Assembly: GCF_963259705.1 (NCBI RefSeq)
Contig: NC_081844.1
Location: 36,769,341 to 36,833,340 of the forward strand
Direction: 5' to 3'
DNA: 64,000 nucleotides
From: Myotis daubentonii
Lineage: Eukaryota; Chordata; Mammalia; Chiroptera; Vespertilionidae
Shown: piece by piece, positions 24,145-35,336 of the stretch
How positions within the stretch are numbered: position 1 is the stretch's first letter
How the letters are laid out: each line of letters starts with the position of its first letter
The notes under the pieces: generated by a model
Seen by the model: the letters and a program-made list of their open reading frames with translations, nothing else
Told to the model about the DNA's origin: nothing
The model's database searches: none
Position numbers and translations under genes: made by a program

Positions 24145-24538
24145 CAGTGGTTGGCAAACTCATTAGTCAACAGAGCCAAATATCAACAGTACAACGAGTG
24201 AAATTTCTTTTGAGAGCCAAATTTTTTAAACTTAAACTATATAGGTAGGTACATTGTTATTAACTTAATTAGGGTACTCCTAAGCTGGCCTTTGCTAAAA
24301 ACATCCTCAATCTGATTGAGGTACATTTGCTGGGTCGACCCCTTCCAACTTTCCATCCACACTCGTCTTGTGTACTTGTTTCATCTATCTCCTTTCCAAA
24401 AACCGACTTCTGCGCATGGGCCACGGAGTTTCAGTCGCACTGTAAGTGAGCTCCCGCACGTGGTATTTTGTGGAAGAGCCACACTCAAGGGGCCAAAGAG
24501 GCGCATGTGGCTTGCGAGCCGCGGTTTGCCGACCACTG
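24145..24538. mobile_element. Non-autonomous hAT element, vesper-bat type
   Basis: Starts CAGTGGTTGGCAAACTCA and ends GGTTTGCCGACCACTG (hAT inverted repeats), with the perfect 8-bp target duplication CCCTAGAC at 24137-24144 and 24539-24546. 'gagccaaatatcaacagt' and 'caaggggccaaagaggcgc' are seen in Myotis hAT families. Low divergence and an intact duplication suggest a young insertion. The minus-strand 135-residue frame crossing it is not a gene. Confidence 0.92.
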
Positions 24539-25694
24539 CCCTAGACTCTTGGTTGCATCTACTCCTGGTTCTCACTCTCTGCCTTTCCAAGTCCTGCCTC
24601 TCCTTTAAGACTCTACACAACTTGTGATTCCTCCAGGTCATTGGCTCTGATTTTCCAACTGACTGTCCCTGTGCTGTGAACTCTTTGCCTTTAGTCCTCA
24701 TTCCAGGACTTAGCACATAATTGTAAGCTTTCTGGTAAAATTTGCTTTTGAATTGTTTACCCTCCTGAAGGGCAGGAAAAAATGTCATACTCTCCCCCCA
24801 GACCCCTCAGAGCCTAGCTTTAGTGCTGAGTCCTTTGCCAGAGTTCAATAAATCTAATGTGACCCATTACATCAAAATATATGCGCTACGTGAGGCAACG
24901 TGAAAGCGTTCTAGCCATTCTTCTCTTATGCATTTTTAATATAAATGCTCATATTCAAAAGTTGCTAATGCTATTAAAATACTCATAGATGGACCATATT
25001 CAGATATTCCTGATCTGGTTGCTGTTTGGTGTAATGGGAACAAATTAATGCTGGAAAACAATCACATGGTCACTTTTCATTCCTAAGTCCTTGATCTGCA
25101 CTGGGATGGGGAGGATGATTGGTGGAGGAGACCAGGGTGCATGAAGAGTAGTAGCAAGCACTAGAGTATCTGTCTGGGCTCCAAGAAGGTGAGTATCTTT
25201 GGCTCCTGAGAACAGTGCTTGAACTGTAGTGAAATGATATGTTCTTGAAAAGTTGGTCTCAATGTGACCCTGCTGTCGTTATGACTCACTTTATTGATTG
25301 GGTCTTTAGTGGAAGCCTCCCAACCCCCCGGAAGCTGGAGCTTCCCTTGTTCTCCAGGGGATGGCCTGACACAGTGGGGACCCCCTGGCTAGGAGGCAGG
25401 AGCTCTCAGGCTGGGTTGGCATTGCCTCCACCTACTGCACAGTCCTGCCTAAGGCCAGGCCTCAGCACACTCATTTGCAAAGTGACATGTTTGCACAGCC
25501 TGTCTCTAGGCTCTTCTATAAAAGATCAAACCCACAATACTTGAAACTGTCATAAGAGGGTAAGCTTTGGTGTCATTTCTAAATAAAAATGAGAAGCAGG
25601 CTCTTTGACACATTTAATGACATGTGTTAGCATGTGTGTAGAACTTTACACTTAACTTGCATTTCTTTCTTTCTCCCTTTCTTTTTTTTTATAG

Positions 25695-25763
25695 CCAAAC
25701 ATCATGTCAATGGCAACAGAACAGTTGAACCTTTCCCAGAGGGAACACAGATGGCTGTATTTG
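25695..25763 (+). CDS. MSRA: MSRA internal coding exon (peptide methionine sulfoxide reductase A)
   Basis: Known role: MSRA reduces methionine-S-sulfoxide in proteins and as the free amino acid, using thioredoxin, in mitochondria and cytosol. Seen: a T/C-rich tract ends in TTTATAG at 25688-25694, and the exon is followed by GTAAGA at 25764-25769. A plausible branch point, CTTAACTT, lies about 40 nt upstream. The 69 nt read, after two bases completing an Ala codon, KHHVNGNRTVEPFPEG then TQMAVF, and end in the first base of a Gly codon. This matches the segment of vertebrate MSRA directly before the catalytic GCFWG motif, recognised from memory of the family. Both flanking introns are phase 1, so the exon is symmetric and skipping it would keep the frame. 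No stop or frameshift is present. It is a spliced exon rather than a processed copy, because intron-like sequence lies on both sides. The catalytic Cys exon and the first coding exon are not in the window. Confidence 0.95.
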
Positions 25764-26274
25764 GTAAGATATCAACTCTGAAAGAAAACCCAAATCGTGT
25801 GCAAAGACTAGTGCCAAATTTCTGAGTTTTAGCAAGTGTCCTCAGGGCTTCAAAATCTGGGCTCTTCTAGATATTTACAAATCATCGGAGCCAACCCCCC
25901 CCCCCCCCAACTACTGAGTTTTTAGTATTTCTTGGATCAGAAAAGCTTATTCTATATATTTTAATATGCTTTCCCCCCTTCTCTTTGCAGACCAAATATC
26001 AAACTGTGTATTTGCTACTTATTATGTCCACACTGTGAATTAACCTGATCATTTAGGGCTTGTGTTTTTCTTCCAGGGAGGGATTTTTTTCTTCCACATT
26101 GATACGTAATTTTGTTAAAGGCTGGATGGAATTCAAGTAGTTTTGAGTTATTTCACAAAACTCGATCTAGTTGAATGACCTCTGTCTCCTCCATTATGAA
26201 TTGAGCATATTCTTTAGGAGAAAACATCAATTAAAATGTTTTAAGCAGAGTAAAATGTGATCTCTGAGTGTATA

Positions 26275-26702
26275 CAGGGGTGGGCAAAGGTAGATTTGCA
26301 GTTGTAAGTACCCAACAGGTGGACAGGTGGATGAGGGCCAGTGGCATGGCCACCACAGTCCCCAGACCTCTCACCCCAGTGGACGTCTTTTGGGTGCTGT
26401 CAAAGATAAAGTCTTTTCACAGAAACTGCATACTGTAGGTGATGTGATTCACTGCATAAGAGAAGCATGTTAAGAAACCAGTGACAATAAAGAACTCCAT
26501 GCCAAAGTGCTTGAGTGCAGCAAGTAGACTGCGAGGATGTGACACAATGAAGGCCGGCAATTTGAGCAATTACGAGATTGTGCCTAAGTGCACTGTGCAT
26601 TGCAACATTCTTCTGAGTTACTAAAGCTATTGTAATAATCATAACCTGCATGTCTTTTTTCATATGAACAACTGTAAACCTACTTTTGTCCACCCTTCTG
26701 CA
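26275..26702 (+). pseudogene. Internally deleted mariner-like element with transposase remnant
   Basis: The inverted ends GGGGTGGGCAAAGGTAG (left) and CTACTTTTGTCCACCC (right) extend about 28 bp with few mismatches, and the left is preceded by TA. Inside, the plus strand still encodes PPQSPDLSP and, after a frame slip, VDVFWVLSKIK, recalling the WPPRSPDLTPLDFFLWG region around the third catalytic Asp of mariner transposases. A CRVTN-like stretch follows further on. Everything upstream of this region is deleted. The 116-residue minus-strand frame at 26400-26750 is a shadow. Confidence 0.75.
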
Positions 26703-26777
26703 AAAGACTGCAATTATATGGTGGAGCAGCACTTCTCTGTTAGATTCCAAACCTTTTAGTGGGGAAGTCCTTTTTAA

Positions 26778-27008
26778 AAATTTTATTTACTTTTAAAAAA
26801 TATATTTTTATTGATTTCAGAGAGGAAGGGAAGGGAGAGAGAGAGAGAGAAACATCAATGATGAGAGAGAATCATTGATCGGCTACCACCTGCATGCCTC
26901 ACACCGGGGACTGAGCCCACAACCCAGGCATGTGCCCTGACTGGGAATTGAACTGTGACCTCCTGGTTCATAGGTCAACACTCAACCACTGAGCTATGCT
27001 GGCTGGAC
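26778..27008 (-). mobile_element. VES SINE
   Basis: Antisense copy with 'attgatttcagagaggaagg', 'aaacatcaatgatgagaga' and 'ccactgagctatgctggctg'. A target duplication GGAAGTCCTTTTTAA / GGAGGTCCTTTTTAA lies on either side. It sits just downstream of the mariner remnant. Confidence 0.92.
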
Positions 27009-28057
27009 GGGAGGTCCTTTTTAATTCATGGTTTCTCACCTCCTATCTGATGTCACCTAAACTTCCTTCAAAATGTCTCTACATCTGGCACTTCCTCCCT
27101 TCCTCTCCTCCTTCACTGTTCTTCCTTGTATCTACTTCCTGTCTGCCCTCTCCTTCTCCTCCTCCTGTCTTCTCTCCAACAGTGTCCTGGGACCCTCTCA
27201 GGGATCTCCATCTCTGTTCTCTGGACTTTCAGCTTTTTGTTCTGGTTCCTTCCTCTGAGCCTTCAGACAGGTTCTGTGATCTCTCCCATCCTAAGACCTG
27301 CAGCCCCCAACTTCACTGCCTTCTCTAGCATTCCCCTGCCCTGCTCTTGATGGCAGTTTCTTGCAAGGGCTTTTGTTGTATCACTGCTTTTAGCACTGAA
27401 GTTTCTTTGAGCTGGAAATTAGCCTTAGACAACCCATATCTATATTAGCCTACTCAGGATAAAATGTTTCCTTAATCCCGGAGCTGGAACAGAGTTAGCA
27501 ATCGGTGATGATTTACCATTGAAGAGTTATGAGACAGAGAGCTCATCCTGGCTAGGCGTTTGTACATCTTGCTCCGTATGAGCTGTCACCTTTTAAAATA
27601 TCAGTGTTTAGGGATTATTATACTCAGACATTTAAATGAAGGATTTGATTTTTTAAGAACTACGCATAATGACACTCTAAAAATGTGTGCCAGATATTTG
27701 ACTCATAACTCCCTCTGAGGAATGATGTGCAGGTGAGGCCATTTTACCTAAGTTGTTGGCCCAGCACAGTGTCTGTTACCAGGGTCACAAATGTCACATC
27801 AATGTTCAAAGGGTTCTTTTGAAGATTGTTTTTGTCTTTTAGATTTTTCAACCCTGAGACATGTTAGAAACTAGGTTTCGTGTCTTATTGGGAAGTGTAA
27901 AATAATACCTGTCTTAGCAGATTTCCCTCTGTTGTGATATGGGGAAACTTCGTTTCTGAAGGACAGTCCTAGTACCAGGCAGGCCAGTGGTACTGTTTGA
28001 CCACAGAATTGGAAAGATCTGTGAATAAGTCTCTATGATGAGATGATTATTACCATC

Positions 28058-28070
28058 ATCATTGTCGTCG

Positions 28071-28115
<45 letters not shown>

Positions 28116-28127
28116 CCATCATCACAG
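28058..28127. repeat. (ATC)n trinucleotide repeat
   Basis: About 20 ATC/TCA units with a few CGTC interruptions. The Ile-rich open frame across it is an artefact. Confidence 0.97.
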
Positions 28128-28629
28128 GTTTGGTTTATAATAGCTTCCCCCCAAATCCCAAACCAAGGCCTTTATTGTTCAACTTTGGGCAAGCAATTCC
28201 TCCTCTACAGGCCTCAATGCTTTTACCTGTAGGATGGGAAGGTTGATGGGGGGCTTTGAGACCCTTTGCTTCTGCGTTTTACATGTTCAGGACCAAAGGC
28301 TCATCCTGTAGCAGGCAGTCCCACTGTGATGGGACAAGGGGTGTGGTGTTAAAAGAGATGAATCATGTGCATAATTTATACAAGTACAGAATGTAAAATA
28401 GAATATTTTTTGACATCTAAGAATTTTTACATTATTAAAACTGCGGTTTGGCTCTTCCAGATGCTTAAATTAAGGTCCCTATTTTGGTCAAGTATACGAT
28501 TGCATTTTATGTTAATGTTTTTAAAATTGTTCTCACGTTCATTACTCATCCACCTGGCCCGAAGTGGAGTGAGGAAGCGGTTTGTTTTGGGGGTGGCTTC
28601 TCTCACTCTGGGTTGTTTATAGTTATACT

Positions 28630-28840
28630 CAATTGGTTAAACTAAGTATAGCACTTAGCTCTTTGACATATGTTGGGTATTTAATCCTTCCAGCACCTTG
28701 CAAGGCTGGTAGGATTATGTAATCCCCTTCCCAGAAAGGTCAAATGACTTATGCCAGATCACTCAGCCAGTGAGACAGTGGAGCTAGAATTGTAGCCCAA
28801 GTCTGACTGACCCTGAAGTCCACACTCTTTTGACCATGTC
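28630..28840 (-). repeat. MIR SINE, antisense
   Basis: 'atttaatccttccagcacct', 'cagatcactcagccagtgag', 'gtggagctagaattgtagcc' and 'ccacactcttttgaccatg' follow the antisense MIR order. Confidence 0.72.
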
Positions 28841-29456
28841 CCTAGATTCTTGGCACAGGTTGAAGAAGCCGTGGGAGAGTCTGGTAGATTCACAAGTGCC
28901 TTTCAGCTGGATCCATGCACAAAAGTGTGATTTCCAGCTAAACCAATTTGGCAAATTGATTTGTGAATTTCTATGCATTCCCAGGGTGCTCTGAAGGGCT
29001 CTCGAGACAGCTTTTGCTTGTAGTGACATCTCCTACTATTTATCTTTCCCGTTGATTTTAGTTGCATGTATTATAGAGGAGAGTGTCTTACATATACGAG
29101 TACTTGACTGTGAGTTCACCAAAGCAACAATAGCACTTTCAAAGATATGGGTTGTCTGAGGCTAATTTCCAGCTCAAAGAAACTTCAGTGCTTCTTTCTT
29201 GGAGGCTTTAATATTTTATGCCAAAATTGCATCATTAGTTTCAATTTCATTATCTATTGGTTAATCATTTGAATGTACCATGCTGTTGAAATAGGAGCTT
29301 TTAAATTTAATCCACTCTGAAAGTGGCCATTGAACTGCTAGTAGGCATTTATATTGGAGTGGCTACTGTAAGGAAGGGTAGAGTGAGGGACAGGGCATGC
29401 TCCATTGTGAAAAATACATGAATATGTTATTGTATCAAGTGACCAGAGATTATATA

Positions 29457-30101
29457 CAGGGTGTCCCGAAAAACTGCATACACACTTTGAGTGATTATAA
29501 AGTCAGTGTTTATTAACATACAGTTCATTTTCAAAATTTAAAAGAATCTACAAAATGAATAATTTTTTGTCCATGCCTGTTTTCAAACTGATGACCATTC
29601 TGGTCCAGGCACTGCTAATAACACAAAGCAATGGAATCACAAACATCAAGAATCATTTAGTTTGGTATTTGTACACCTTCAATTAATCAACTGTTGCTGG
29701 TTTTGTACCGTCAACTTTACCCTTTATGTACTCCCATAAAAAAAGTCTAGTGGCACTTTAGGATAAAATGTATTTGTTCAAAGCAGGGGTCCTCAAGCTT
29801 TTTAAACAGGGGGCTAGTTCACTGTCCCTCAGACCGTTGGAGGGCCGGACTATAGTTTAAAAAAACTATGAACAAATTCCTATGCACACTGCACATATCT
29901 TATTTTGAAGTAAAAAAAAAAACGGGAACAAATACAATATTTATATTTGCATGTGGCCCGTGGGCCATAGTTTGAGGACCCCTAGTTCAAAGCTTAGTCT
30001 GGCTTCACCCATTATTTCAAATTAGTTAAACCTGAAAAGGAGTGAAAATTAAGAGAGTCATCAGGTGTTAAAGTGTGTATATATTTTTTGGGGAACCCCT
30101 A
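29457..30101. mobile_element. Tc1/mariner-superfamily non-autonomous element with nested hAT
   Basis: Left end CAGGGTGTCCCGAAAAAC with 'gcatacacacttt' pairs with the right end 'aaagtgtgtatatatttttt' and GGGGAACCCCTA as inverted repeats of about 35 bp. TA lies on both sides. Its left 60 bp is shared with the much shorter element at 48191-48319. A complete hAT insertion (29784-29984) splits it, so it predates that insertion. No recognisable transposase remains. Confidence 0.75.
29784..29984. mobile_element. Non-autonomous hAT element nested in a mariner-like element
   Basis: The ends CAGGGGTCCTCAAGC and TTTGAGGACCCCTA are hAT inverted repeats, with an exact 8-bp target duplication GTTCAAAG at 29776-29783 and 29985-29992. 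The interior 'ccgttggagggccggac' and 'atgcacactgcacatatctt' is familiar from bat non-autonomous hATs. Confidence 0.93.
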
Positions 30102-30148
30102 TAGGTTATTTCCTAGTTTCTGACCTGTAATCTTCACAGATTAATTTT

Positions 30149-30414
30149 TTATTATTATTAGGGCAGAAGTTGTGGGATTTTTTGTTTGTTTTGTTTTTTA
30201 AAAATATATTTTTATTGATTTCAGAGAGGAAGGAAGAGGGAGAGAGAGATAGAAATATCAATGATGAGAGAGAATCATTGATCGGCTGCCTCCTGCATGC
30301 CCCCCACTGTGGATCAAGCCCGCAACCCAGGCACGTGCCCCCAGCCGGAATTGAACCTGGGACCCTTCAGTCTGCAGGCCCATGCCTTATCCACTGAGCC
30401 AAACCGGCCAGGGC
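30149..30414 (-). mobile_element. VES SINE with apparent 3' transduction
   Basis: A perfect 17-bp target duplication, CTTCACAGATTAATTTT, lies at 30132-30148 and 30415-30431. Reading the minus strand, the SINE head (ggccctggccggtttggctc) and body end at about 30200. About 50 extra bases then follow before the duplication, 30149-30200, containing 'gggcagaagttgtggga' and a second A-rich end. The extra sequence lies inside the duplication, so it was copied together with the SINE RNA. Confidence 0.9.
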
Positions 30415-30734
30415 CTTCACAGATTAATTTTAGAGTAAGATGTTCATCTTTTCAGATTTTCTTTGTGGCCCATTGGTGAGTCCTTGTCTTGTTTTCTGTG
30501 ACCACAGTTCTTTAGCTTCCGTGTTGCGCTCTCTCCTCTGCGCTTCGGGACAATGATAATGGAGGTAATAAGCTCTGCTCTCCTGTGGGTTTCTCCCTGT
30601 CTGTGTATGATGCTCTCTTTCAAGTCAGTGGGATACCTTTTTTCACAAGCTGGAGAAGCAGAACCGAACATTTTGCAATTACTTAATGCCTTTGTTCCTG
30701 GTAGCTGAGAGGGCCCCATGGCTAACATCCCTTT

Positions 30735-30830
30735 AATCCTACACTGGTCCTGTGAAGTGGGCTTTATTGTGCTCCTTTAGAGACAGAGAAACTGAGTCAC
30801 CCAAAGATGAAAGAAATCTGGTCAAGTAGA
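30735..30830 (-). repeat. MIR fragment, antisense
   Basis: 'agacagagaaactgagtcac' and 'tctggtcaag' fit the central MIR core, antisense. Short and diverged. Confidence 0.45.
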
Positions 30831-31253
30831 GGGAATGCTTTCTCAGGCACGGGGACATCCACATTACATTTGTCAGCAGGCTCTACCTGACTCAGAAAGG
30901 TCTCTCGGCTCTCAATAACTTATTGAAAGTGACATCCCGTTGGCAAAGGGCCACTCCGTCCACGCTGAGAGCACCCGCTACAGCCTCTCTGTGGTGGTGG
31001 TTCTTAAGCACGGAGCAGCTTTGCATTTTATTAAAAATATTCCATGGTCAAGAAGATTTATCTTTTCAAAATAAAATAAGAGCTTATTGAGAAGAGAGCA
31101 GAAAAGTTGTGTTGGGATTCCTGTCTTAATTTTTAGTACAATTTAAAAAACTGAAATTACAATTTTTTAAAACTTTAAAGTATGGTACTTGACCATAAAA
31201 TGTATCATCCAAAAGGATACTTTTGAGAATGAAAAGGGTGCTGTTAAAAATTA

Positions 31254-31398
31254 TCCTATATAATAAAAAACTAATATGCTAATTAGACCAGATGGCAGAA
31301 CAACCTTCCGGAATGACCTTCTGGAATGACCAGTGGGAAGGGCCGCGGGGCCTCGAGACAGCCGGGGCTGCGAGGGCCGAGCCCCTTGTACGAATTTC
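31254..31398 (+). mobile_element. Helitron, 3'-truncated
   Basis: Begins with the canonical TCCTATATAATAAAA after an A, then CTAATATGCTAATTAGACC, as in bat Helitrons. It stops at CCCCTTGTACGAATTTC, where the 3' hairpin would begin, without the second stem strand or CTAG. A typical Helitron 3' end is therefore missing. Confidence 0.85.
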
Positions 31399-31734
31399 CC
31401 TATAATGAGAATGTACATTATAAAATATTGTGCTGAGTAATAAATACACATTGATTAAAGTTGAAATTGAAAAGCAATGAAATAAAATAAATAAATTGAG
31501 GTAAACAAGTGGAAAATTAAAATGCAGTAGACTTACATTATATATAGTATATATTATAGTATAACACCAGTAGTTATATTAGCTTCCAAGATTGTACTCA
31601 ATATATACTGTTATATTCTTTCTGAATGCCTTGAAGTTAAAAGTGAAGTTATATTTATGAAACCATAGCAATTAAATAAGAGATGGAGAATTGATCTGAT
31701 CATACTCTTGCAATTGTCCTAATACTGTACTGTC

Positions 31735-31930
31735 CAGTGATGTAAGTTAATGAGCTCTCCATCATTAGAGGTATTCAATGAGAGAGGTCATTTCTAACCA
31801 ATTGAGAAGTGGGGCTAAATAGCCTTAAAGATCCTTTCTTCTCAATAAATGAGAACTTACTTTGTTTCAGAATGTTAAACCTTTTTGAAAAACAATTACT
31901 TCTAACTCTAAATTCTTTGATCCTACCATT
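31735..31930 (+). repeat. CR1/L3-like ancient LINE 3' fragment
   Basis: 'gagctctccatcattagagg', 'tattcaatgagagaggtcat' and 'cttctaactctaaattcttt' resemble the L3/CR1 3' end (ctccatcactggaggtattcaag... ccttccaactctgagattct). Diverged. Confidence 0.45.
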
Positions 31931-33289
31931 TAGAAACCCACATCTAGGCTGTTTGGTGAGAGGTAAGATTCTGCCATGAGAGATCATCATGTTCAGGAAT
32001 TGATACAAGGGACAACAGCAGAAGTGCCTCAGTGTTGTCATGGGCTTTTTGGCTTCCAGGAGTCTGAGAGCAATAGCTCTGTGAACTCAAATCCCTGCAA
32101 AACCCATTTTCTCTCTCAGGTTCTCTTAGGGCTCTCCAAATAAGAGGGAGCCAAAGACAGCCATGAAAATGTGCTGATGATCTCGTTGCACACGTCTGTT
32201 TATAGCCAAGCTGCCAAGAATTTGCTAGCCTCTTTCTTGAATAGCTTTGTCAAGGACTGATCCCAGGGCAGGGGCCTTGGCTGTCAGAGGCCCATGCATG
32301 CAGCTCACTCTGGGACTCACCTTCCACCCCAAGGGAGAATGAGCTCAGTGACTGTAAGATGAACCAATCAAGACACCTCCCCTCCCTACTTGAATTGGAG
32401 GTGATTTTTGAAACAGCCACAGTTATTTTGTCTGCCAGCCAAGAAAACAGCATTGAAAGCAGCAGGCAATATGTCAGACTTCAAAGGAAAATATATTGGT
32501 GTCTCATTGGCTTGAATCCAACATTATGTTGGTAAATAATCAAATCCCGGTGTGGCATATTTCTTCCTGAACCTTGACTGAAAACTACTGAAGACCATTC
32601 TGTGGGCTGTGGAGTGGCAGTCACTCATTCTAGGGAAAAGCCAGAAAGAATGACTTTGAAATGTGTTTATAATTAACCAAACAATCTAAATTCACAAGGC
32701 TGTTAGAACAGCAGGCTGCTAACTGGTGCAAAGTTCTTAAGTGATGAGGTACTTGGGGAAACAAAAATAGGCCTTCTTCCCATGGTAAACTGAAGCACCT
32801 TTAAGGAACAATAATTGGTCATTTGGAGCCATGTTTTAAGATGCACTTTATCTTATATATCTTTTTCATGTGTGTGGTGATCTCAATTTTTATTTTCTTT
32901 TTGAGTGCGGAGAGGTCAGGTAATATGGGGAAGGAAAGAGGAAGAGACCTTTCCAAGCCTGTATTGAAAATCCCTTTTGATTTGTATGGCAGCCCACCTG
33001 ATCCAAGAGAACACAGCTGGAGTCAGAGAGGGTGTCCTGGTGTGGGGAAGGGTGGGAATGTATTTAGAGAATGGAAGCTGGAATCTGGGTGGGGATTTCT
33101 GTACTTAGACAATGGAGCTAAATCCATTGTAGAAAGGAATAAATCAAATGTTTGGTAAAGTAATACTTCACTTGTTTAGAGACCACGTATCCATCAGCCT
33201 TAGCATTGTGGAATGCGTGTAAGACCCAGAAAATAATTCCCCTCCCCAAGAAAAAAAAGTGTGGAGAAGTTCTAAAGAATTCAGAATTC

Positions 33290-33440
33290 ACGGAGGTCTT
33301 GTAGTCAGATAAATCTTGCTGGGTGACTTCAGACAAGTTTGTGACTTCCTCTAAGCCCCATTCCTCATCTATAAAGCGAGGGGAAGAATAGTTACCTCCT
33401 AGGGTTGTTGTCAGAATGGCATGAGTCATCAAGGGTGACA
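33290..33440 (+). repeat. MIR SINE, sense
   Basis: 'gctgggtgacttcagacaag', 'attcctcatctataaagcga' and 'cctagggttgttgtcagaat' follow the sense MIR core. Confidence 0.72.
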
Positions 33441-34799
33441 GCATGCTGTTAGATCTCAGACTCTTCTGCTCATAGGGCCAGCTGGGGAGGTACTCCTTGC
33501 AGGGGCCACCTGCTCACCCCAGTTAGAGCTAACTGTGATCAAGGCCCCAAGCAGGTGACCCCAACATTAGTCTGTTCCATTTGATCCATAATCTCTCTGA
33601 AATAGACCTGATGATTCCTTTAACTCAGGGATTTTGAAGGATAGCACACAGCATTAGTTGAGAACTGATCTAATACTGGCTGGGTACGGGCCAGCCCTTG
33701 TTAAACTTTCTTTTAGGTCCACTCTGATCACTGGCCTAAGTTAAATTAGACTGATGCTTTCCTTCTGAGTCAGTACAGAGCTCTCAGAAATACCAATATT
33801 TCTCATTTGGCCTCAACTATAGAGCTGGTCAGTTTTAGCTATTTTTTTTCACTATTATCACTAGTATACAGTGTCTATCCATTTGACCAACTTTTAAAAC
33901 AGTTTTGAAAATGAGAAAGATTTATTTAATTTATCTTACAAGTACAGCAGAAATTTCTATAGAGAAAATATGCTCAAAAGGATGTGCAGGAGAAACAGCC
34001 ATGTTTCTACTGCTTCTCTGGTAATTAACATTTTTAGAAGAGAAACATAGATATGGAAAACAACAAAAACTAAAAAAGTTAATTGTTATTCAATTTAACT
34101 CAATCAGCATGTTTAAGAAAAATACTGAGCCTGTGTTGCAGGTAACATAAAAAAGAATATTCTCTCTCTTCCTTTCATTCTTCCCAACCACTTATTTTGG
34201 GCCTTATTATAAAATGAAATAAAGGAAAATTAAAGTATATACAAGAGATGGCAAAATAACACTTATTAGATTTAAGTAAATGTTAGACCTGAGAAAAATA
34301 TGAGAAATGAAATATACAAAGAGCGCAGCCACAATTCAGTTTAACTGATAGAAGTTGGCCACAAATTTTCTTCTATATTTTCTGACAGATATGTAAAGAT
34401 CAGTTAGTTGTATAATTGGTTTCAGGTTTTAAAAATTGTGGTAAAATATAAACACTATAAAATTTACTATCTAACCTTTTTTAAATGTACTATAGAATTA
34501 AGTACATTCACATAGTTGTGCAACCATCGCCACCACCCCCATCCTGAACTTTTTTATCTTTCCCAACTGAAATTCTTTATCTATTAAATAATAATTTTCA
34601 TTTCCCTTCCCCCCAGCCCTAAGCCACCACCATTCTCCTTTCATTCCTGTTTTAAGGCTAATATTTCACTGAATGTACATACCACATTTTGTTTATCCAT
34701 TCATCTGTCAATGGACACTCTGTTGCTTCCACCTTTTGGCTATTGTGAACAATATTTCTATAAACATGTGTGTACAGATATCTCTCCAAGACCCTTCTT

Positions 34800-34990
34800 C
34801 TTCTTTTTTTAATGTTTCTATTGATTTTAGAGAGAGAGGAAGGGAGATGGAGAGAGAAACATCTGTTGGCTACCTCCTAAAAACCTCCTATCGAGCCCAC
34901 AACCTGGGCATATGCCCTCATCAGGAATGGAACCGGAGACCTTTTGGTATATAAGATGACACTCAACCAACTGAGCCTCACTGGCCAGGG
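34800..34990 (-). mobile_element. VES SINE
   Basis: Antisense copy ending 'aactgagcctcactggccag'. A target duplication CCAAGACCCT(T/G)CTT lies on both sides (34786 and 34991). Inserted in old L1. Confidence 0.9.
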
Positions 34991-35233
34991 CCAAGACCCT
35001 GCTTTTAATTCTTTTGGCAATATACTTACAAGTGGAATCACTGGATCATATAGTAATTCTGTGTTTCATTTTTTTAGGAACTACCATACCATTTTCCATA
35101 ATGGCTGAACCTTTTTACATTCCTATCAACAAAGCACAAGGGTTTCAATTTCTCTACATTCTTGACATTTGTTATTTTGTTTGTTAATTACCATTCTGAT
35201 GGTGTGAAGTGATGATTGGTTTCAGTTTTTATT

Positions 35234-35336
35234 TTAATTTATTTATTTATTTTTAATTGCTTAAAGTATTACAAAGGGTATTACATATGTGTCCTTCCCC
35301 CCCCCTTGACAGTCCCCTAGCCTCCCCTACCCCCCA
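35234..35336 (-). mobile_element. Very short bat LINE-1 3' end insertion
   Basis: About 100 bp matching the last bases of the bat L1 3' UTR in reverse ('aaagtattacaaagggtatt', 'acatatgtgtcctt'), with a T-rich left end. 'tttcagtttt(ta)aat' is duplicated on both sides. Severe 5' truncation. Confidence 0.65.

Larger units (their letters stand above)
1..25694 (+). other. MSRA: MSRA upstream intron, 3' part
   Basis: Everything before the exon is inferred to be one intron, since no other exon with family-matching coding sequence was found. Known vertebrate MSRA introns are very long, which fits. An alternative first exon for cytosolic isoforms could lie here, but I found no convincing candidate. 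Stretches with no recognised repeat or signal are roughly 1-1140, 2760-3540, 3610-5180, 5870-6100, 6270-7200, 10140-11310, 11480-12820, 13200-14060, 14400-16190, 18230-19640 and 19860-21230. Confidence 0.8.

Noticed and set aside
24381..24788. 135-residue minus-strand frame
   Set aside because: Much of it lies inside the hAT element at 24145-24538, and the rest matches no protein I recognise.
25239..25544. Upstream exon candidate near the MSRA exon
   Set aside because: The 101-residue frame has no similarity to MSRA and no suitable splice sites.
28043..28246. Frame with a long Ile run
   Set aside because: Translation of the (ATC)n repeat.
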